Of a DNA stretch of 64,000 nt, positions 23,414 through 32,503 are shown in pieces. Made by a program: the position numbers and the translations under genes. Each line of letters opens with the position of its first letter. Position 1 is the first letter of the stretch. The DNA is taken from NCBI GenBank assembly GCA_028279375.1, contig JANQNW010000019.1, positions 62,001 to 126,000 on the forward strand, written 5' to 3'. A model generated the notes under the pieces. That model was given only the letters and a program-made list of their open reading frames with translations, was not told the DNA's origin and ran no database searches. The DNA comes from Phycisphaerales bacterium (lineage in GTDB: Bacteria; Planctomycetota; Phycisphaerae; Phycisphaerales; UBA1924).

Positions 23414-23893
23414 ATGTCCGCAACCAGCGCACCCGCCCGCCAGACCCCGATCGCCGTCGGAGAAAAGGCCCCCGAGTTCACATTGAAGGATCAGGATCGC
23501 AACGACGTCTCCCTCAGCGACCTTCTCGCCGGAGGAGGGGATGTCGTCATCAGCTTTTATCCGCTCGCATTCACCTCAGTCTGCGGCGATGAAATGAAGT
23601 GCTACACGACCGATCGGCCGCAGTTCGAGTCGAAGAACGCGACCGTCATCGGCGTCAGCTGCGACTCATTCGCCGCCAACAAGGCGTGGACCGAGCAGGA
23701 GAACCTCGGCATTCCGCTGCTGGCGGATATGCATCGCGAGGTGTGCAAGGCGTACGGCTTCTACTGGGCGGACCTCAACGTCGCGTCGCGCGGCACCGTC
23801 GTGGTCGGCCCTGATGGCGTCGTAAAGTGGGTCAGCGCTCGCGAGCCCGGACAGGCCGTCAGCAACGGCGACGTGCTCGCCGAACTCGGCTGA
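23414..23893 (+). CDS. Peroxiredoxin (AhpC/TSA family, AhpE- or BCP-like)
   Basis: A 159-aa thiol peroxidase. Start at ATG 23414, preceded by GGAGGAG at 23401-23407; the longer frame adds an unrelated sequence. The active-site motif PLAFTSVCGDEM has the PxxxTxxC pattern with the peroxidatic Cys, and a second Cys lies in MKCYTTD three residues beyond the motif. GVSCDSFAANKAW and RGTVVVGPDGVVKWV are standard. It reduces peroxides using a thioredoxin-type partner. It stands just upstream of gpmI, with no sign of a shared function. Confidence 0.88.
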   Translation: MSATSAPARQTPIAVGEKAPEFTLKDQDRNDVSLSDLLAGGGDVVISFYPLAFTSVCGDEMKCYTTDRPQFESKNATVIGVSCDSFAANKAWTEQENLGIPLLADMHREVCKAYGFYWADLNVASRGTVVVGPDGVVKWVSAREPGQAVSNGDVLAELG

Positions 23894-23926
23894 CGTCAAC
23901 ACCAAGGAAGCGAGACTCTCGCCCCG

Positions 23927-25561
23927 ATGGCGACGCTCAAGAACACTCCATGCGTGATCATCATTCGCGACGGCTGGGGTCGAAACCCCAATCCCGAGCA
24001 CGACGCGTTCAACGCGATTCACCTCGCGCAGACGCCCATCGATGATCGCCTGGAGGCCGGTTATCCAAGCGCCCTCATCGCCACGAGCGGCGAGGACGTC
24101 GGGCTCCCCGATCGCACGATGGGCAACTCCGAGGTCGGCCATCAGAACATCGGCGCCGGTCGCATCGTGGACCAGGACTCGGTTCGCATCAGCAAGTCGA
24201 TTCAATCCGGCGCGTTCACGGAGAATGAGGCGCTGCGAAGCGCGATCGAAGGCGCCCGGCGAGACGGACGCGCCGTGCATCTCATGGGCCTTGCCTCAGA
24301 CGCCGGCGTGCACGCCCGGCTGGACCATATGTACGCCTGCCTCGATCTGTGCGCATCAGTCGGACAGGAGCGCGTTCTTCTGCATCTCTTCATGGACGGA
24401 CGCGACACGGGCCCCTTCACCGGACGCGGATTCGTCGAGCAGGTGCAGCGTCATTGCGAGAAGGCCGGCGTCGGGCGCATCGCATCGGTCATGGGACGCT
24501 ACTACGCGATGGATCGGGACAATCGATGGGAGCGCGTCGAACTCGCATTCGCATGTCTCACCGGACACGGATCGGCAGACAATCTCCCGCGATACGCCAG
24601 CGCCGGCGACGCTGTCGATGCGTATTACAGCGAGCCAACGTCGGACTCGATGCAGGGCGATGAGTTCGTCTATCCGTCGCTGATCGGGCGCGATCAATCC
24701 GATGCGGATTCGATGCGCTTCGCCGATGGCGACAGCGTGATCTTCTGGAACTACCGGGGTGATCGACCGCGCGAGCTCTGTCACGCGTTCCTCGATCCAG
24801 AGTTCGAGGGCAAGGCAGCGCCGTCGCCGGATTCCGGAGCGCGCGGATTTGATCGAGGCGCGCGCCTTGATCTCCGGTTCGTCGCGATGACCGGGTACTC
24901 AGAGGAGATCGCCGAACTCGCGTCCGTGGCGTTCCCGAAGCCACCCGCCATGAAGAACATCCTCGGCCAGCATCTCGCGGCACATGGATTGGCCCAGTTT
25001 CGCTGCGCCGAGACCGAGAAGTTCCCTCACGTCACCTTCTTCTTCAACGACTATCGCGGCGAGCCGTTCCCGGGCGAACATCGCGCGATTATCCAGTCCC
25101 CTCGGGTGGCGACGTACGACCTTCAGCCCGAGATGAGCGCCGACGGCGTGTGCGGCGCCGTGCTCGAGCGTCTGGATGCAGATGACTGCGAGCCTGTGAT
25201 CGTCGTGAACTTCGCCAATCCGGACATGGTCGGCCACACGGGCAAACTCGACGCGATCATCAAGGCTGTGGAGATCGTGGATGAGTGCGTCGGCGCCATC
25301 GTCGATAAGACGCTCGCGCGTGGAGGCAGTTCAATCGTCTTCGCCGACCATGGCAACGCAGAGCAGACATTCGACCCCGAGACAAATGCGCCGCACACAG
25401 CGCACACGACATACACCGTTCCAGTGATCGTCGTGGGCGAGGTATTCCGGGAGCGGTCTCTACGCGAGGATGGACGCCTGGCCGATATCGCGCCAACGGC
25501 GCTCGAGATGATCGGGCTCGAGCAGCCCGCCGAGATGACCGGTCGGAGCCTGCTCACATGA
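23927..25561 (+). CDS. gpmI: 2,3-bisphosphoglycerate-independent phosphoglycerate mutase
   Basis: A 544-aa Mn-dependent glycolytic mutase interconverting 3- and 2-phosphoglycerate. IIRDGWG holds the first metal Asp, TMGNSEVGHQNIGAGR holds the catalytic Ser, FWNYRGDRPREL and NFANPDMVGHTG are typical, and FADHGNAEQ completes the second metal site. Length is normal. It overlaps anmK by 4 bases (ATGA), so it heads the muropeptide-sugar operon, a pairing without an obvious biochemical reason beyond central carbon flow. Confidence 0.93.
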   Translation: MATLKNTPCVIIIRDGWGRNPNPEHDAFNAIHLAQTPIDDRLEAGYPSALIATSGEDVGLPDRTMGNSEVGHQNIGAGRIVDQDSVRISKSIQSGAFTENEALRSAIEGARRDGRAVHLMGLASDAGVHARLDHMYACLDLCASVGQERVLLHLFMDGRDTGPFTGRGFVEQVQRHCEKAGVGRIASVMGRYYAMDRDNRWERVELAFACLTGHGSADNLPRYASAGDAVDAYYSEPTSDSMQGDEFVYPSLIGRDQSDADSMRFADGDSVIFWNYRGDRPRELCHAFLDPEFEGKAAPSPDSGARGFDRGARLDLRFVAMTGYSEEIAELASVAFPKPPAMKNILGQHLAAHGLAQFRCAETEKFPHVTFFFNDYRGEPFPGEHRAIIQSPRVATYDLQPEMSADGVCGAVLERLDADDCEPVIVVNFANPDMVGHTGKLDAIIKAVEIVDECVGAIVDKTLARGGSSIVFADHGNAEQTFDPETNAPHTAHTTYTVPVIVVGEVFRERSLREDGRLADIAPTALEMIGLEQPAEMTGRSLLT

Positions 25562-26670
25562 ACGCGCCGGCGCGCCGGCTCGTGTTCGGGTTCATGAGCG
25601 GGACGAGCATGGACGGCGTCGACGGCGCGGCCGTCGAGATCATCGGCGCCGGTCTCGAAATGAATGCGATCTTTCTCCGCCTCGTTTCTGCGCCGCTGAA
25701 TGGTCTCTCGGAGACCATGCGCCGCATCGCGTCCGGAGAGATCGATTCTGAGGACGCGATCGAGCGCGCCGCAGCACAGCTCGGAGAAATCCATGCCGAA
25801 CTGGGCGCCGAACTCGCGAGAGAGTTTGGCGTTCCCGATCTGGCTTGCGCGCACGGGCAGACCGTACGACATCAACCCCCCGACAGCGTTCAGCTCTTTG
25901 ACCCCGCGCCGCTGTTGCGCGCCGTGTCATGTCCGGTTGTCTTCGATTTGCGCCGCGCCGACCTGGAGGCCGGCGGGCAGGGGGCGCCCATCACGCCGAT
26001 CGCCGACTGGGCGCTCTTCCGTGCGAGCGATGAGTCACGCGCGATCGTCAACCTTGGGGGTTTCTGCAACGCGACCTTGCTCGCGGCCGGAGGCGATCCG
26101 ACAACGCTTCATGCACAGGATGTATGCGCCTGCAACCAGGTGATGGACGCCGTGGCCCGACGGGCGCTCGGCGCCGCGTGCGATGAAGGCGGAGAAGCAG
26201 CATGCGCCGGAACAGCCTCCGAGACAGCGGCGCTGGAGCTCGTGCGACTGCTGGAGACACAGTCGCGATCAGGGCGATCGCTCGGAACACATGACGAGGC
26301 GGCTGCATGGGTCAATGCGTGGATCGACCGGCTCGAGCCCGCCGATCTGGCGGCAAGCGCCGCCGAAGCGATTGGCGCCGTCATCGGCTCGCACCTCGCT
26401 GAAGTCGATCAGGTCCTCCTCGCCGGCGGCGGCGCGCGGAATCGCGCGCTCGTCGAGGCGATCACACGGTCGTGCGCTTCTCCCATCGCACTGGTGGATG
26501 ACCTGGGCGTGCCCGCGCAGGCGCGCGAGGCGGTGTGCATGGCGCTGCTCGGCGCGCTCTGTGAAGACGGCGTCGCGATCACGCTGCCTCAGGTCACTGG
26601 CTGCGCGACTCCAGCTCCGGTCGCGGGAGTGTGGATGCGACCGGCGTCGATGGACGATGCAGTCGCATGA
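25558..26670 (+). CDS. anmK: Anhydro-N-acetylmuramic acid kinase
   Basis: A 370-aa sugar kinase that phosphorylates 1,6-anhydroMurNAc to MurNAc-6-phosphate while opening the anhydro ring. GFMSGTSMDGVDGA is the N-terminal ATP-binding motif, VNLGGFCN the second phosphate loop, and LLAGGGARN the adenosine-binding motif. An ACAHGQTVRH segment is diagnostic of the family. The start overlaps the gpmI stop and its own stop overlaps the murQ start, so the three genes are coupled. Confidence 0.93.
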   Translation: MNAPARRLVFGFMSGTSMDGVDGAAVEIIGAGLEMNAIFLRLVSAPLNGLSETMRRIASGEIDSEDAIERAAAQLGEIHAELGAELAREFGVPDLACAHGQTVRHQPPDSVQLFDPAPLLRAVSCPVVFDLRRADLEAGGQGAPITPIADWALFRASDESRAIVNLGGFCNATLLAAGGDPTTLHAQDVCACNQVMDAVARRALGAACDEGGEAACAGTASETAALELVRLLETQSRSGRSLGTHDEAAAWVNAWIDRLEPADLAASAAEAIGAVIGSHLAEVDQVLLAGGGARNRALVEAITRSCASPIALVDDLGVPAQAREAVCMALLGALCEDGVAITLPQVTGCATPAPVAGVWMRPASMDDAVA

Positions 26671-27590
26671 GCGGGTCGGACGCAACGCATCCTCCGGACC
26701 GAGGATCGATTCTGACGGAGCGGCGCAACAAGCGCACGATGTCACTCGGCGCGATGGATATTCGCGCCTGCGTTGAGGCGCTCAATCGCGAGAATCGCGA
26801 TATTGCGGATTCTGTCGAAGCTGTCGCCGACGCGATCGAGGGGTTTGTCGGCGCCGCGCTCGAGCGCATACGGGCTGGCGGGCGGCTCGTCTATATCGGG
26901 GCCGGCACCTCCGGAAGGCTCGGCGTGCTGGACGCTGCGGAGTGCCCGCCGACATTCCAGACTCCGCCGGAGCTCGTCGTCGGCTTGATCGCCGGCGGAG
27001 ACGCCAGTCTGCGTCGGTCGAGTGAGTCAAAGGAGGACGAGCGCAACGGCGCGCTCGCCGATCTCGATAGGCTCGAACTCACCAAGCGCGACGCGATCCT
27101 GGGCATCGCGGCCGGCGGCACGACGCCCTATGTCCTCGGCGCGCTCGAGATCGCTGCGCAGCGGGGAAGCGCGACAGGTTTGTTGGTGTGCACGCCGATG
27201 GAAGCGCCGCCATTCGTCGATCACCTGATCTGTGTGGAGACGGGTCCCGAGCCGCTGACGGGATCCACGCGCATGAAGGCCGGGACGGCGACCAAGCTCG
27301 TGCTGAACACGATCTCGACGACGCTCATGGTCCAGCTCGGCAAGGTGCACGAGAATCTGATGGTCGATCTGCGCGCTTCGAACAGCAAGCTGCGCGATCG
27401 GGCAGCCCGCATTGTCAGTGAACTCACGGGGCTCACGCGCGAGGCGTCGTTCGCTTTGCTTGAAGACGCCCGCGGCGACGTCAAGACTGCGATACTCATG
27501 CGCCTGCGACAGGTCACGCGTGATGAGGCCGTGTCGCTTCTCGAGCGCGCCGGCGGGCGTCTCAGCGCCGCGCTGGAGATTCCGGTGTGA
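26667..27590 (+). CDS. murQ: N-acetylmuramic acid 6-phosphate etherase
   Basis: A 307-aa SIS-domain lyase that removes D-lactate from MurNAc-6-phosphate to give GlcNAc-6-phosphate. Motifs: TERRNKRT near the N terminus, YIGAGTSGRLGVLDAAECPP, GGDASLRRSSESKEDE with a catalytic Glu, and ETGPEPLTGSTRMKAGTA. The start at ATG 26667 gives an ATGA overlap with anmK. Together with anmK and nagZ it makes a complete route from anhydro-muropeptides to an amino sugar phosphate; the nagA and nagB genes are not in this window. Confidence 0.94.
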   Translation: MSGSDATHPPDRGSILTERRNKRTMSLGAMDIRACVEALNRENRDIADSVEAVADAIEGFVGAALERIRAGGRLVYIGAGTSGRLGVLDAAECPPTFQTPPELVVGLIAGGDASLRRSSESKEDERNGALADLDRLELTKRDAILGIAAGGTTPYVLGALEIAAQRGSATGLLVCTPMEAPPFVDHLICVETGPEPLTGSTRMKAGTATKLVLNTISTTLMVQLGKVHENLMVDLRASNSKLRDRAARIVSELTGLTREASFALLEDARGDVKTAILMRLRQVTRDEAVSLLERAGGRLSAALEIPV

Positions 27591-29158
27591 CCGGGCCGTC
27601 GCTGCTTGCACAGATGTCCTTCGCCCCGCTCGACTGGCTTGCGCTCAGCGCCTATTTGCTCATCGTTGGATGGATCGGCCTGCGTCTGGCGCGACGGCAG
27701 AAAGGTGACAAGGACTTCTTCCTCGCCGGGCGGCGCATTCCGATGTTCGCCGCGGCCGCGTCGTTGCTGGCGACATCGCTCTCGGCGGCGACATTCATCG
27801 GGGCGCCGGATCAGGCGTTTCGCACGAATCTCACCTATCTCTCCGCGAGCATCGGCGGCGTGATCGGTGCGATCATCGTCGCAAGACTCTTCATCCCGGC
27901 CTTCTACAAGACCGGGGCTCCAACGATCTACGCCTTCCTGGAGGAGCGCTTCGGCGTGCTTGCGCGGCGATCCGCGAGCGCCATGTTCATGATCGGGCGC
28001 GTCTTCGCCAGCGGCGCACGTCTCTACATCGCGTCCATTCCGCTCTCGTTGATGCTCTTCGGAGATCTGGACGCGACACATCTGACGTGGTGCATCATCG
28101 GCATCGCCATCGTCGCCTGTCTCTATACGATGCTCGGTGGCGTGGGCGCCGTCATCTGGACGGACCTCGCGCAGATCATAATCCTCGTCGGCGCCGCGGG
28201 CGCCGGGCTGATCATGTTGCTGCGGCGCATCCCGGCGAGCCCGGGCGAGATCGTGGACGCGCTGACGAAGACGGCGACCTCCGACGGTGGATCGAAACTC
28301 GCGCTGATCGACATGAGTCTGGATCCGAGCGCTGTCTACACACTCTGGACGGCGCTGATCGGATTCACCCTCTTCAACATGGCCGCCTTCGGCGCCGACC
28401 AGGACCTCGCGCAGCGGCTGCTTACGTGTGAGAATCCGAAGAAGGGCGGGCGTTCGCTCATCGTCTCACAGTTCGCCGGCGTCGTGACGACACTGCTCTT
28501 CATGTCTCTCGGCCTGCTGCTCTACGTGTACTACCGTATGCCCGAGATCATGGGCGACGCGGCGCCGGAGCGCATCGTCGACGATGGACGGCGCGTCTTC
28601 GCCGAGTTCATCCTGACGGAGGCGCCGGCCGGATTGCGCGGGCTCATGATCGCAGGGCTGGTCGCCGCAGCGATGAGCAGCCTCGATTCCGTGCTCACCG
28701 CGCTGGCTTCGACGACCGTCTGTGACTTCTACGAACCGCTGCGTCCCGGACGCTCGGAACGTGAGCATGTCCGGGCGTCTCGCATCGCAATTGTCGTCTG
28801 GGCTCTGATCCTGGGAGCCTTCGCCAGCGTCTGCATCCACTGGCAGCAGCGGAGCGAGCAGAGCCTCATCGATTTCTCGCTCGGAGTGATGATCTACGCT
28901 TATGGGGGATTGCTGGGGGTGTTCCTGGCGGCCCTGCTCACGAAACGAGGTTCGAACGCCAGCGTGCTGGCCGCCCTGATTACGGGGGTGGTCGTCACGA
29001 TCGTTCTCCGGGAGGCGGAAAGCCTCGGCCTGAATCGGCCGATCTCGATGGGGTGGCAGATGACCCTCGCCAGCGCCGCGAGTTTCGGCGTTTGCATCCT
29101 ACGACGTGGGAGTGGAGGGGCATCCGGAGTGGAGCGCGAGTCGACACATGCAGCTTGA
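27587..29158 (+). CDS. SSS-family sodium/solute symporter
   Basis: A 523-aa membrane protein with about 13 hydrophobic segments and the SSS pattern: DFFLAGRRIPMF after the first helices, SLSAATFIGAPDQAF, and GLMIAGLVAAAMSSLDSVLTALAST near the middle. The GTG start overlaps the murQ stop by 4 bases. SSS proteins move sugars, amino acids or other solutes with Na+. From its place between murQ and nagZ the cargo may be a cell-wall sugar such as anhydroMurNAc, MurNAc or a disaccharide; this is inferred from context alone. Confidence 0.88.
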   Translation: MTGPSLLAQMSFAPLDWLALSAYLLIVGWIGLRLARRQKGDKDFFLAGRRIPMFAAAASLLATSLSAATFIGAPDQAFRTNLTYLSASIGGVIGAIIVARLFIPAFYKTGAPTIYAFLEERFGVLARRSASAMFMIGRVFASGARLYIASIPLSLMLFGDLDATHLTWCIIGIAIVACLYTMLGGVGAVIWTDLAQIIILVGAAGAGLIMLLRRIPASPGEIVDALTKTATSDGGSKLALIDMSLDPSAVYTLWTALIGFTLFNMAAFGADQDLAQRLLTCENPKKGGRSLIVSQFAGVVTTLLFMSLGLLLYVYYRMPEIMGDAAPERIVDDGRRVFAEFILTEAPAGLRGLMIAGLVAAAMSSLDSVLTALASTTVCDFYEPLRPGRSEREHVRASRIAIVVWALILGAFASVCIHWQQRSEQSLIDFSLGVMIYAYGGLLGVFLAALLTKRGSNASVLAALITGVVVTIVLREAESLGLNRPISMGWQMTLASAASFGVCILRRGSGGASGVERESTHAA

Positions 29159-30242
29159 TCTGGAAGTCAGGAAGGCGATCGGCCGGATGCTGGTGGTCGG
29201 CGTGCGCGGATCAACCAAGGGGATGCGCGCTCTGCATCTTGATCTCAACGCTTGTGTCGATGCGCGCGTGGGCGGCGTCATTCTCTTCGAGATGGACGCC
29301 TCATCGGGCGAAGAGCGCAACATCGTCACACCGACGCAGACGCAGATGCTGACGACAATCCTGCGCGACAGGCTGGGAGGCGATCTGCTCGTCTGCGTTG
29401 ATCAGGAGGGCGGTCGCGTCGCGCGCCTGTCGGCGCGGAACGGATTCGTCGATCGACCGACAGCCGTGGAGTTCGCCCGATTGCCCGGCAACGACCAGTA
29501 TTGCGCGGCCCGGGAGATGGCGGACGAACTCGTTCACGCTGGATTCAACGTGAACTTCGCGCCGTGCGTTGATGTGAATGTGAATCCGGAGAATCCGGTG
29601 ATCGGCGCCCGAGATCGGGCTTATTCAGCGGATCCCAAGGAGGTCGTGCGATCTGCCGAGAACTTCATTCGCGCACACCATGACGCGGGGATCATCACCT
29701 GCCTGAAACATTTCCCGGGCCATGGCTCGGCCACACAGGACAGCCACGACGGCTTCGTCGACATCACCGACACGCATGAGTTCGAGCGGGAACTGACGCC
29801 CTATTCCTGCCTCATGAATGCCCGAGTTGACTGGCCAGGCGTCGGGATGGTCATGATCGGCCATCTCTACACCGCACGCATCGATCCGGAGTTTCCGGCG
29901 AGCCTCTCCCACAAGACCATTACGAAGCTTCTTCGGGAGCAGATGGAGTATGACGGCGTCGTCATCGTCGATTCGCTCGATATGTGCGCGATCACCGAGC
30001 AATACGCGCCGGATGACGCTCTGGTCCTCGCGATCAACGCCGGCGCCGACATCCTTATGCACTGCAACAACATTCAATCACCGACCGGGGCGACCGGCCC
30101 ATGCCCCGCGTTCGAAATGCGCGAGGCGATTGAGAAGGCGTGCGTCGATGGTCGAATCGCGGGTGGATCTGATCGCCTGCTGGCGAGCGCGGAGCGGATT
30201 CGGCGCCTTCAGGCTCGCTGCCGACCTGCGGTCGCGAACTGA
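29148..30242 (+). CDS. nagZ: Beta-N-acetylhexosaminidase, GH3 family
   Basis: A 364-aa glycoside hydrolase family 3 enzyme. VDQEGGRVARL at about 85-95, NFAPCVDVN and KHFPGHGSATQDSH (187-200) with the His-containing loop of NagZ-type enzymes are clear, and VDSLDMCAI carries the expected nucleophile Asp. NagZ releases GlcNAc from GlcNAc-anhydroMurNAc muropeptides. No signal peptide is seen, so it should be cytoplasmic. The start at ATG 29148 overlaps the symporter gene by 11 bases; a GTG at 29106 is a longer option. Confidence 0.9.
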   Translation: MQLDLEVRKAIGRMLVVGVRGSTKGMRALHLDLNACVDARVGGVILFEMDASSGEERNIVTPTQTQMLTTILRDRLGGDLLVCVDQEGGRVARLSARNGFVDRPTAVEFARLPGNDQYCAAREMADELVHAGFNVNFAPCVDVNVNPENPVIGARDRAYSADPKEVVRSAENFIRAHHDAGIITCLKHFPGHGSATQDSHDGFVDITDTHEFERELTPYSCLMNARVDWPGVGMVMIGHLYTARIDPEFPASLSHKTITKLLREQMEYDGVVIVDSLDMCAITEQYAPDDALVLAINAGADILMHCNNIQSPTGATGPCPAFEMREAIEKACVDGRIAGGSDRLLASAERIRRLQARCRPAVAN

Positions 30243-30444
30243 GACGTCCGGAGGCGATGCACCGTTCATCAAGGATGGGCCGAGGACGAACCTGCGCGGC
30301 GCCGCGCGGGTAACATCCGCGGACCGTCCGGTGAGCCGTCTGGGCGGATCAGTCAGCGCGCAGCGCCCGGACAGGCGCAACCGGAGACCTGATGCGTTCT
30401 GAGTCTGGAGTCGCCGACGCCGACAGGCCGATTCATCACCAGTC

Positions 30445-31224
30445 ATGACGAACACGCCCAACCACGACAGCCCGCACCTTGACGACCTCCTGAGTCGTCG
30501 CGGCTTCCTGCATATGGGTCTTGTCGCTGGCGCCGGGGCGCTCGTCGCCGGCTGCGCGTCGTCAACGAGCACGCGCGTCGCGGATCTTCCGGATCCCAAG
30601 TGGCCTGAAAGCGCCGCACGACCCTCGCTTGGTGGACGCCCCCGGCTGAATCGGCCGTTGAGCAACAACTTGTCGTACCGGTCGGGCGTCGATTATCACG
30701 GCGATCTTCCCAGCGGCGTGCTCGCTCGTTCGTCCTGGGCGCGTGGCAAGGCGATCCCACGCCGCATGGACCGGCTCCCGGGCGTGAGCCGCATCACGAT
30801 CCATCACGACGGCATGCCCCCGGTCGCGATTCGCACGCAGCGCGACGCCGCGTCGCGCCTCGAGATGATCCGAGTCTCGCACTTGGGTCGGAACTTTGGC
30901 GACATCGGCTACCACTACGTCATCGATCCTTCCGGGCGCGTGTGGGAAGGGCGATCACTGACCTGGCAGGGCGCCCATGTGCGCGGACAGAATGAGCGCA
31001 ATCTGGGCATTCTGGTGATGGGCAACTTCGAGAAACAGCGCCCGTCAAAGCAGTCGCTGGCGCGCCTCGACCAGTTCGTCACGCAGCAGATGCATCGCTA
31101 CGGCGTGTCGCTCAATCGCGTGCACACGCATCGCGAACTCGCGTCGACGGTCTGCCCCGGTCAGAATCTGCAGGTCTATATGAACCGCACGCGCGGCGCC
31201 GGCGGAGCGCTGGCGCTCGCCTAA
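30445..31224 (+). CDS. Exported N-acetylmuramoyl-L-alanine amidase (AmpD/PGRP-like)
   Basis: A 259-aa protein with a twin-arginine signal (SRRGFLHMG) running into a lipobox-like LVAGC, so it is probably a Tat-exported lipoprotein. The amidase_2 domain spans about 105-250: ITIHHDG (first zinc His), DIGYHYVIDPSGRVWEGR, QNERNLGILVMGNF and VHTHRELASTVCPG (second His and Cys ligand). It cuts the bond between MurNAc and L-Ala, supplying the sugars handled by the nagZ-anmK-murQ genes 200 bases upstream. The spacer suggests its own promoter. Confidence 0.85.
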   Translation: MTNTPNHDSPHLDDLLSRRGFLHMGLVAGAGALVAGCASSTSTRVADLPDPKWPESAARPSLGGRPRLNRPLSNNLSYRSGVDYHGDLPSGVLARSSWARGKAIPRRMDRLPGVSRITIHHDGMPPVAIRTQRDAASRLEMIRVSHLGRNFGDIGYHYVIDPSGRVWEGRSLTWQGAHVRGQNERNLGILVMGNFEKQRPSKQSLARLDQFVTQQMHRYGVSLNRVHTHRELASTVCPGQNLQVYMNRTRGAGGALALA

Positions 31225-31244
31225 GCGATCACGACCCCGGCGAA

Positions 31245-31295
31245 AATAAAAGAGCCGACGATCATCAGGTGATCGCCGGCTCGCTTTGTCTTTAT
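31245..31295. terminator. Bidirectional terminator between convergent genes
   Basis: Stem arms 31252-31264 and 31270-31282 pair over 13 positions with one non-Watson-Crick pair. T-rich sequence follows on the plus strand (31284-31293) and AAAATAAAA precedes it (31243-31251), giving a U-run for the minus strand. It serves the amidase gene and the minus-strand gene ending at 31311. Confidence 0.75.
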
Positions 31296-31310
31296 CGCCG
31301 AGGAAGAGCC

Positions 31311-32426
31311 CTACTTTTCGTCATCCAGAGGCGTCGTGCCGCCGAAGATCTGCGCGGCGCCGGCTTCGTAGGACTTGATCGCCTCGGGGGTGATCTCCAC
31401 GGCCGCCATGTTCTCGCTTCGATATCGGTCCGGAATACGGCTCTCGACATAGATGAGGCGTCCGCGCCGCGTCACCGCCTCCGTGAAGCGCGTTCGGCCG
31501 ATCATCATCATCGGAATCCCCATCTCCTGGAGCACGTCTTCGATGACGAAGTGGATGTCGCCATCTGAACCCGTCAGCGGTCCGCTCCACCAGATGGGGC
31601 TCTGCAGGTCAAGGCGCGGCTCAAGGTAAAGGTCCTTGCTCGCGATGTCATTGCGAATGCGCTGATTGATCTCGACGATGTGCAGGTCCTTGTAGGACGG
31701 GCTGATGCCGCTGCAGGAATAGACGATGTCGTTGATTCGCACGACGGCGTTGCGCGAGCGCAGCCAGTCGCCGAACTCTGTGCCTCGGGCGATCGTGTCG
31801 AAGAACTCGGCAGCGCCCTCAAAGACCGAGATTTCGAAGAAGTTCTCAAAGCGCTCGAGGTAGAAGTCGCGTTTTGGATTGTCGCCCAGGAACTCGGAAT
31901 ACTCCTCGAGATTTCGCTCGAGGAGCTCCTGCTTTCGCTCCGCGGCGTTGTCGCCTGCGAATCGCGCATAGGACTTGTAATCAAGCTGCGCCGGCTGGTT
32001 GAGCAGAATCGTGTACTCCGTCATGCCCAGCAGCACGTGCACGGCGCCGCCGGCCTCTTCAGCCTGATTCTGCAACTCCCACAGGTACCGCGCCGCTTCA
32101 TCCACGTATTCAGAACGGCCAAAGACGTTGCCCATCTGCACGAGATGCGTCTCGCCGCCGATCCAGTCGCCCTGCGCATCGATGACTTCCATCTGCTCGA
32201 GCAGGGCGCGCAAACGCTCGATCTCCCCGGTGACTCGACTGATCGCGACGACGCGCTCGACGCCGTCGAACTCACACTCGATGATTTCACCGGTGTAGGC
32301 GCCGGCGTTGGGATCCGGCTGCGCGGCGCTCGCCGACATCGTCGTCAGGTTCAACGCCGCCATCAATGCGGCGCCAAGAGCGCCCACTCGAAGCAAATCA
32401 ACCACCAGAGATCTCCTTTTGACCAT
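31311..32426 (-). CDS. Exported calcineurin-like (PPP-fold) pseudophosphatase
   Basis: A 371-aa protein with a signal peptide (hydrophobic 10-35, AxA-like site near SASAA). The body follows Shewanella-like PPP phosphatases block by block, but with ligands replaced. MGNVFGRS (98-105) stands for GDxxDRG, LLGMTE (132-137) for LLGNHE, YSCSGISPSYKDLHIVEIN for the HGG segment, SPIWWSGPL for GPLWYRG, and MIGRTR for VGHT. No conserved metal-binding Asp, Asn or His remains in these motifs, so phosphatase activity is unlikely. Start at ATG 32426, preceded by GGAGAGGA. Gene neighbours are another exported unknown and queF. It may bind a ligand or protein. Confidence 0.7.
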   Translation of the reverse strand: MVKRRSLVVDLLRVGALGAALMAALNLTTMSASAAQPDPNAGAYTGEIIECEFDGVERVVAISRVTGEIERLRALLEQMEVIDAQGDWIGGETHLVQMGNVFGRSEYVDEAARYLWELQNQAEEAGGAVHVLLGMTEYTILLNQPAQLDYKSYARFAGDNAAERKQELLERNLEEYSEFLGDNPKRDFYLERFENFFEISVFEGAAEFFDTIARGTEFGDWLRSRNAVVRINDIVYSCSGISPSYKDLHIVEINQRIRNDIASKDLYLEPRLDLQSPIWWSGPLTGSDGDIHFVIEDVLQEMGIPMMMIGRTRFTEAVTRRGRLIYVESRIPDRYRSENMAAVEITPEAIKSYEAGAAQIFGGTTPLDDEK

Positions 32427-32503
32427 TCCTCTCCACCACCTGTTCCGGCGATGCAATCGCCGGCTCTTCATTGAGTCCTCGTCCGTTCGTGAATCGCCCA
32501 ATT

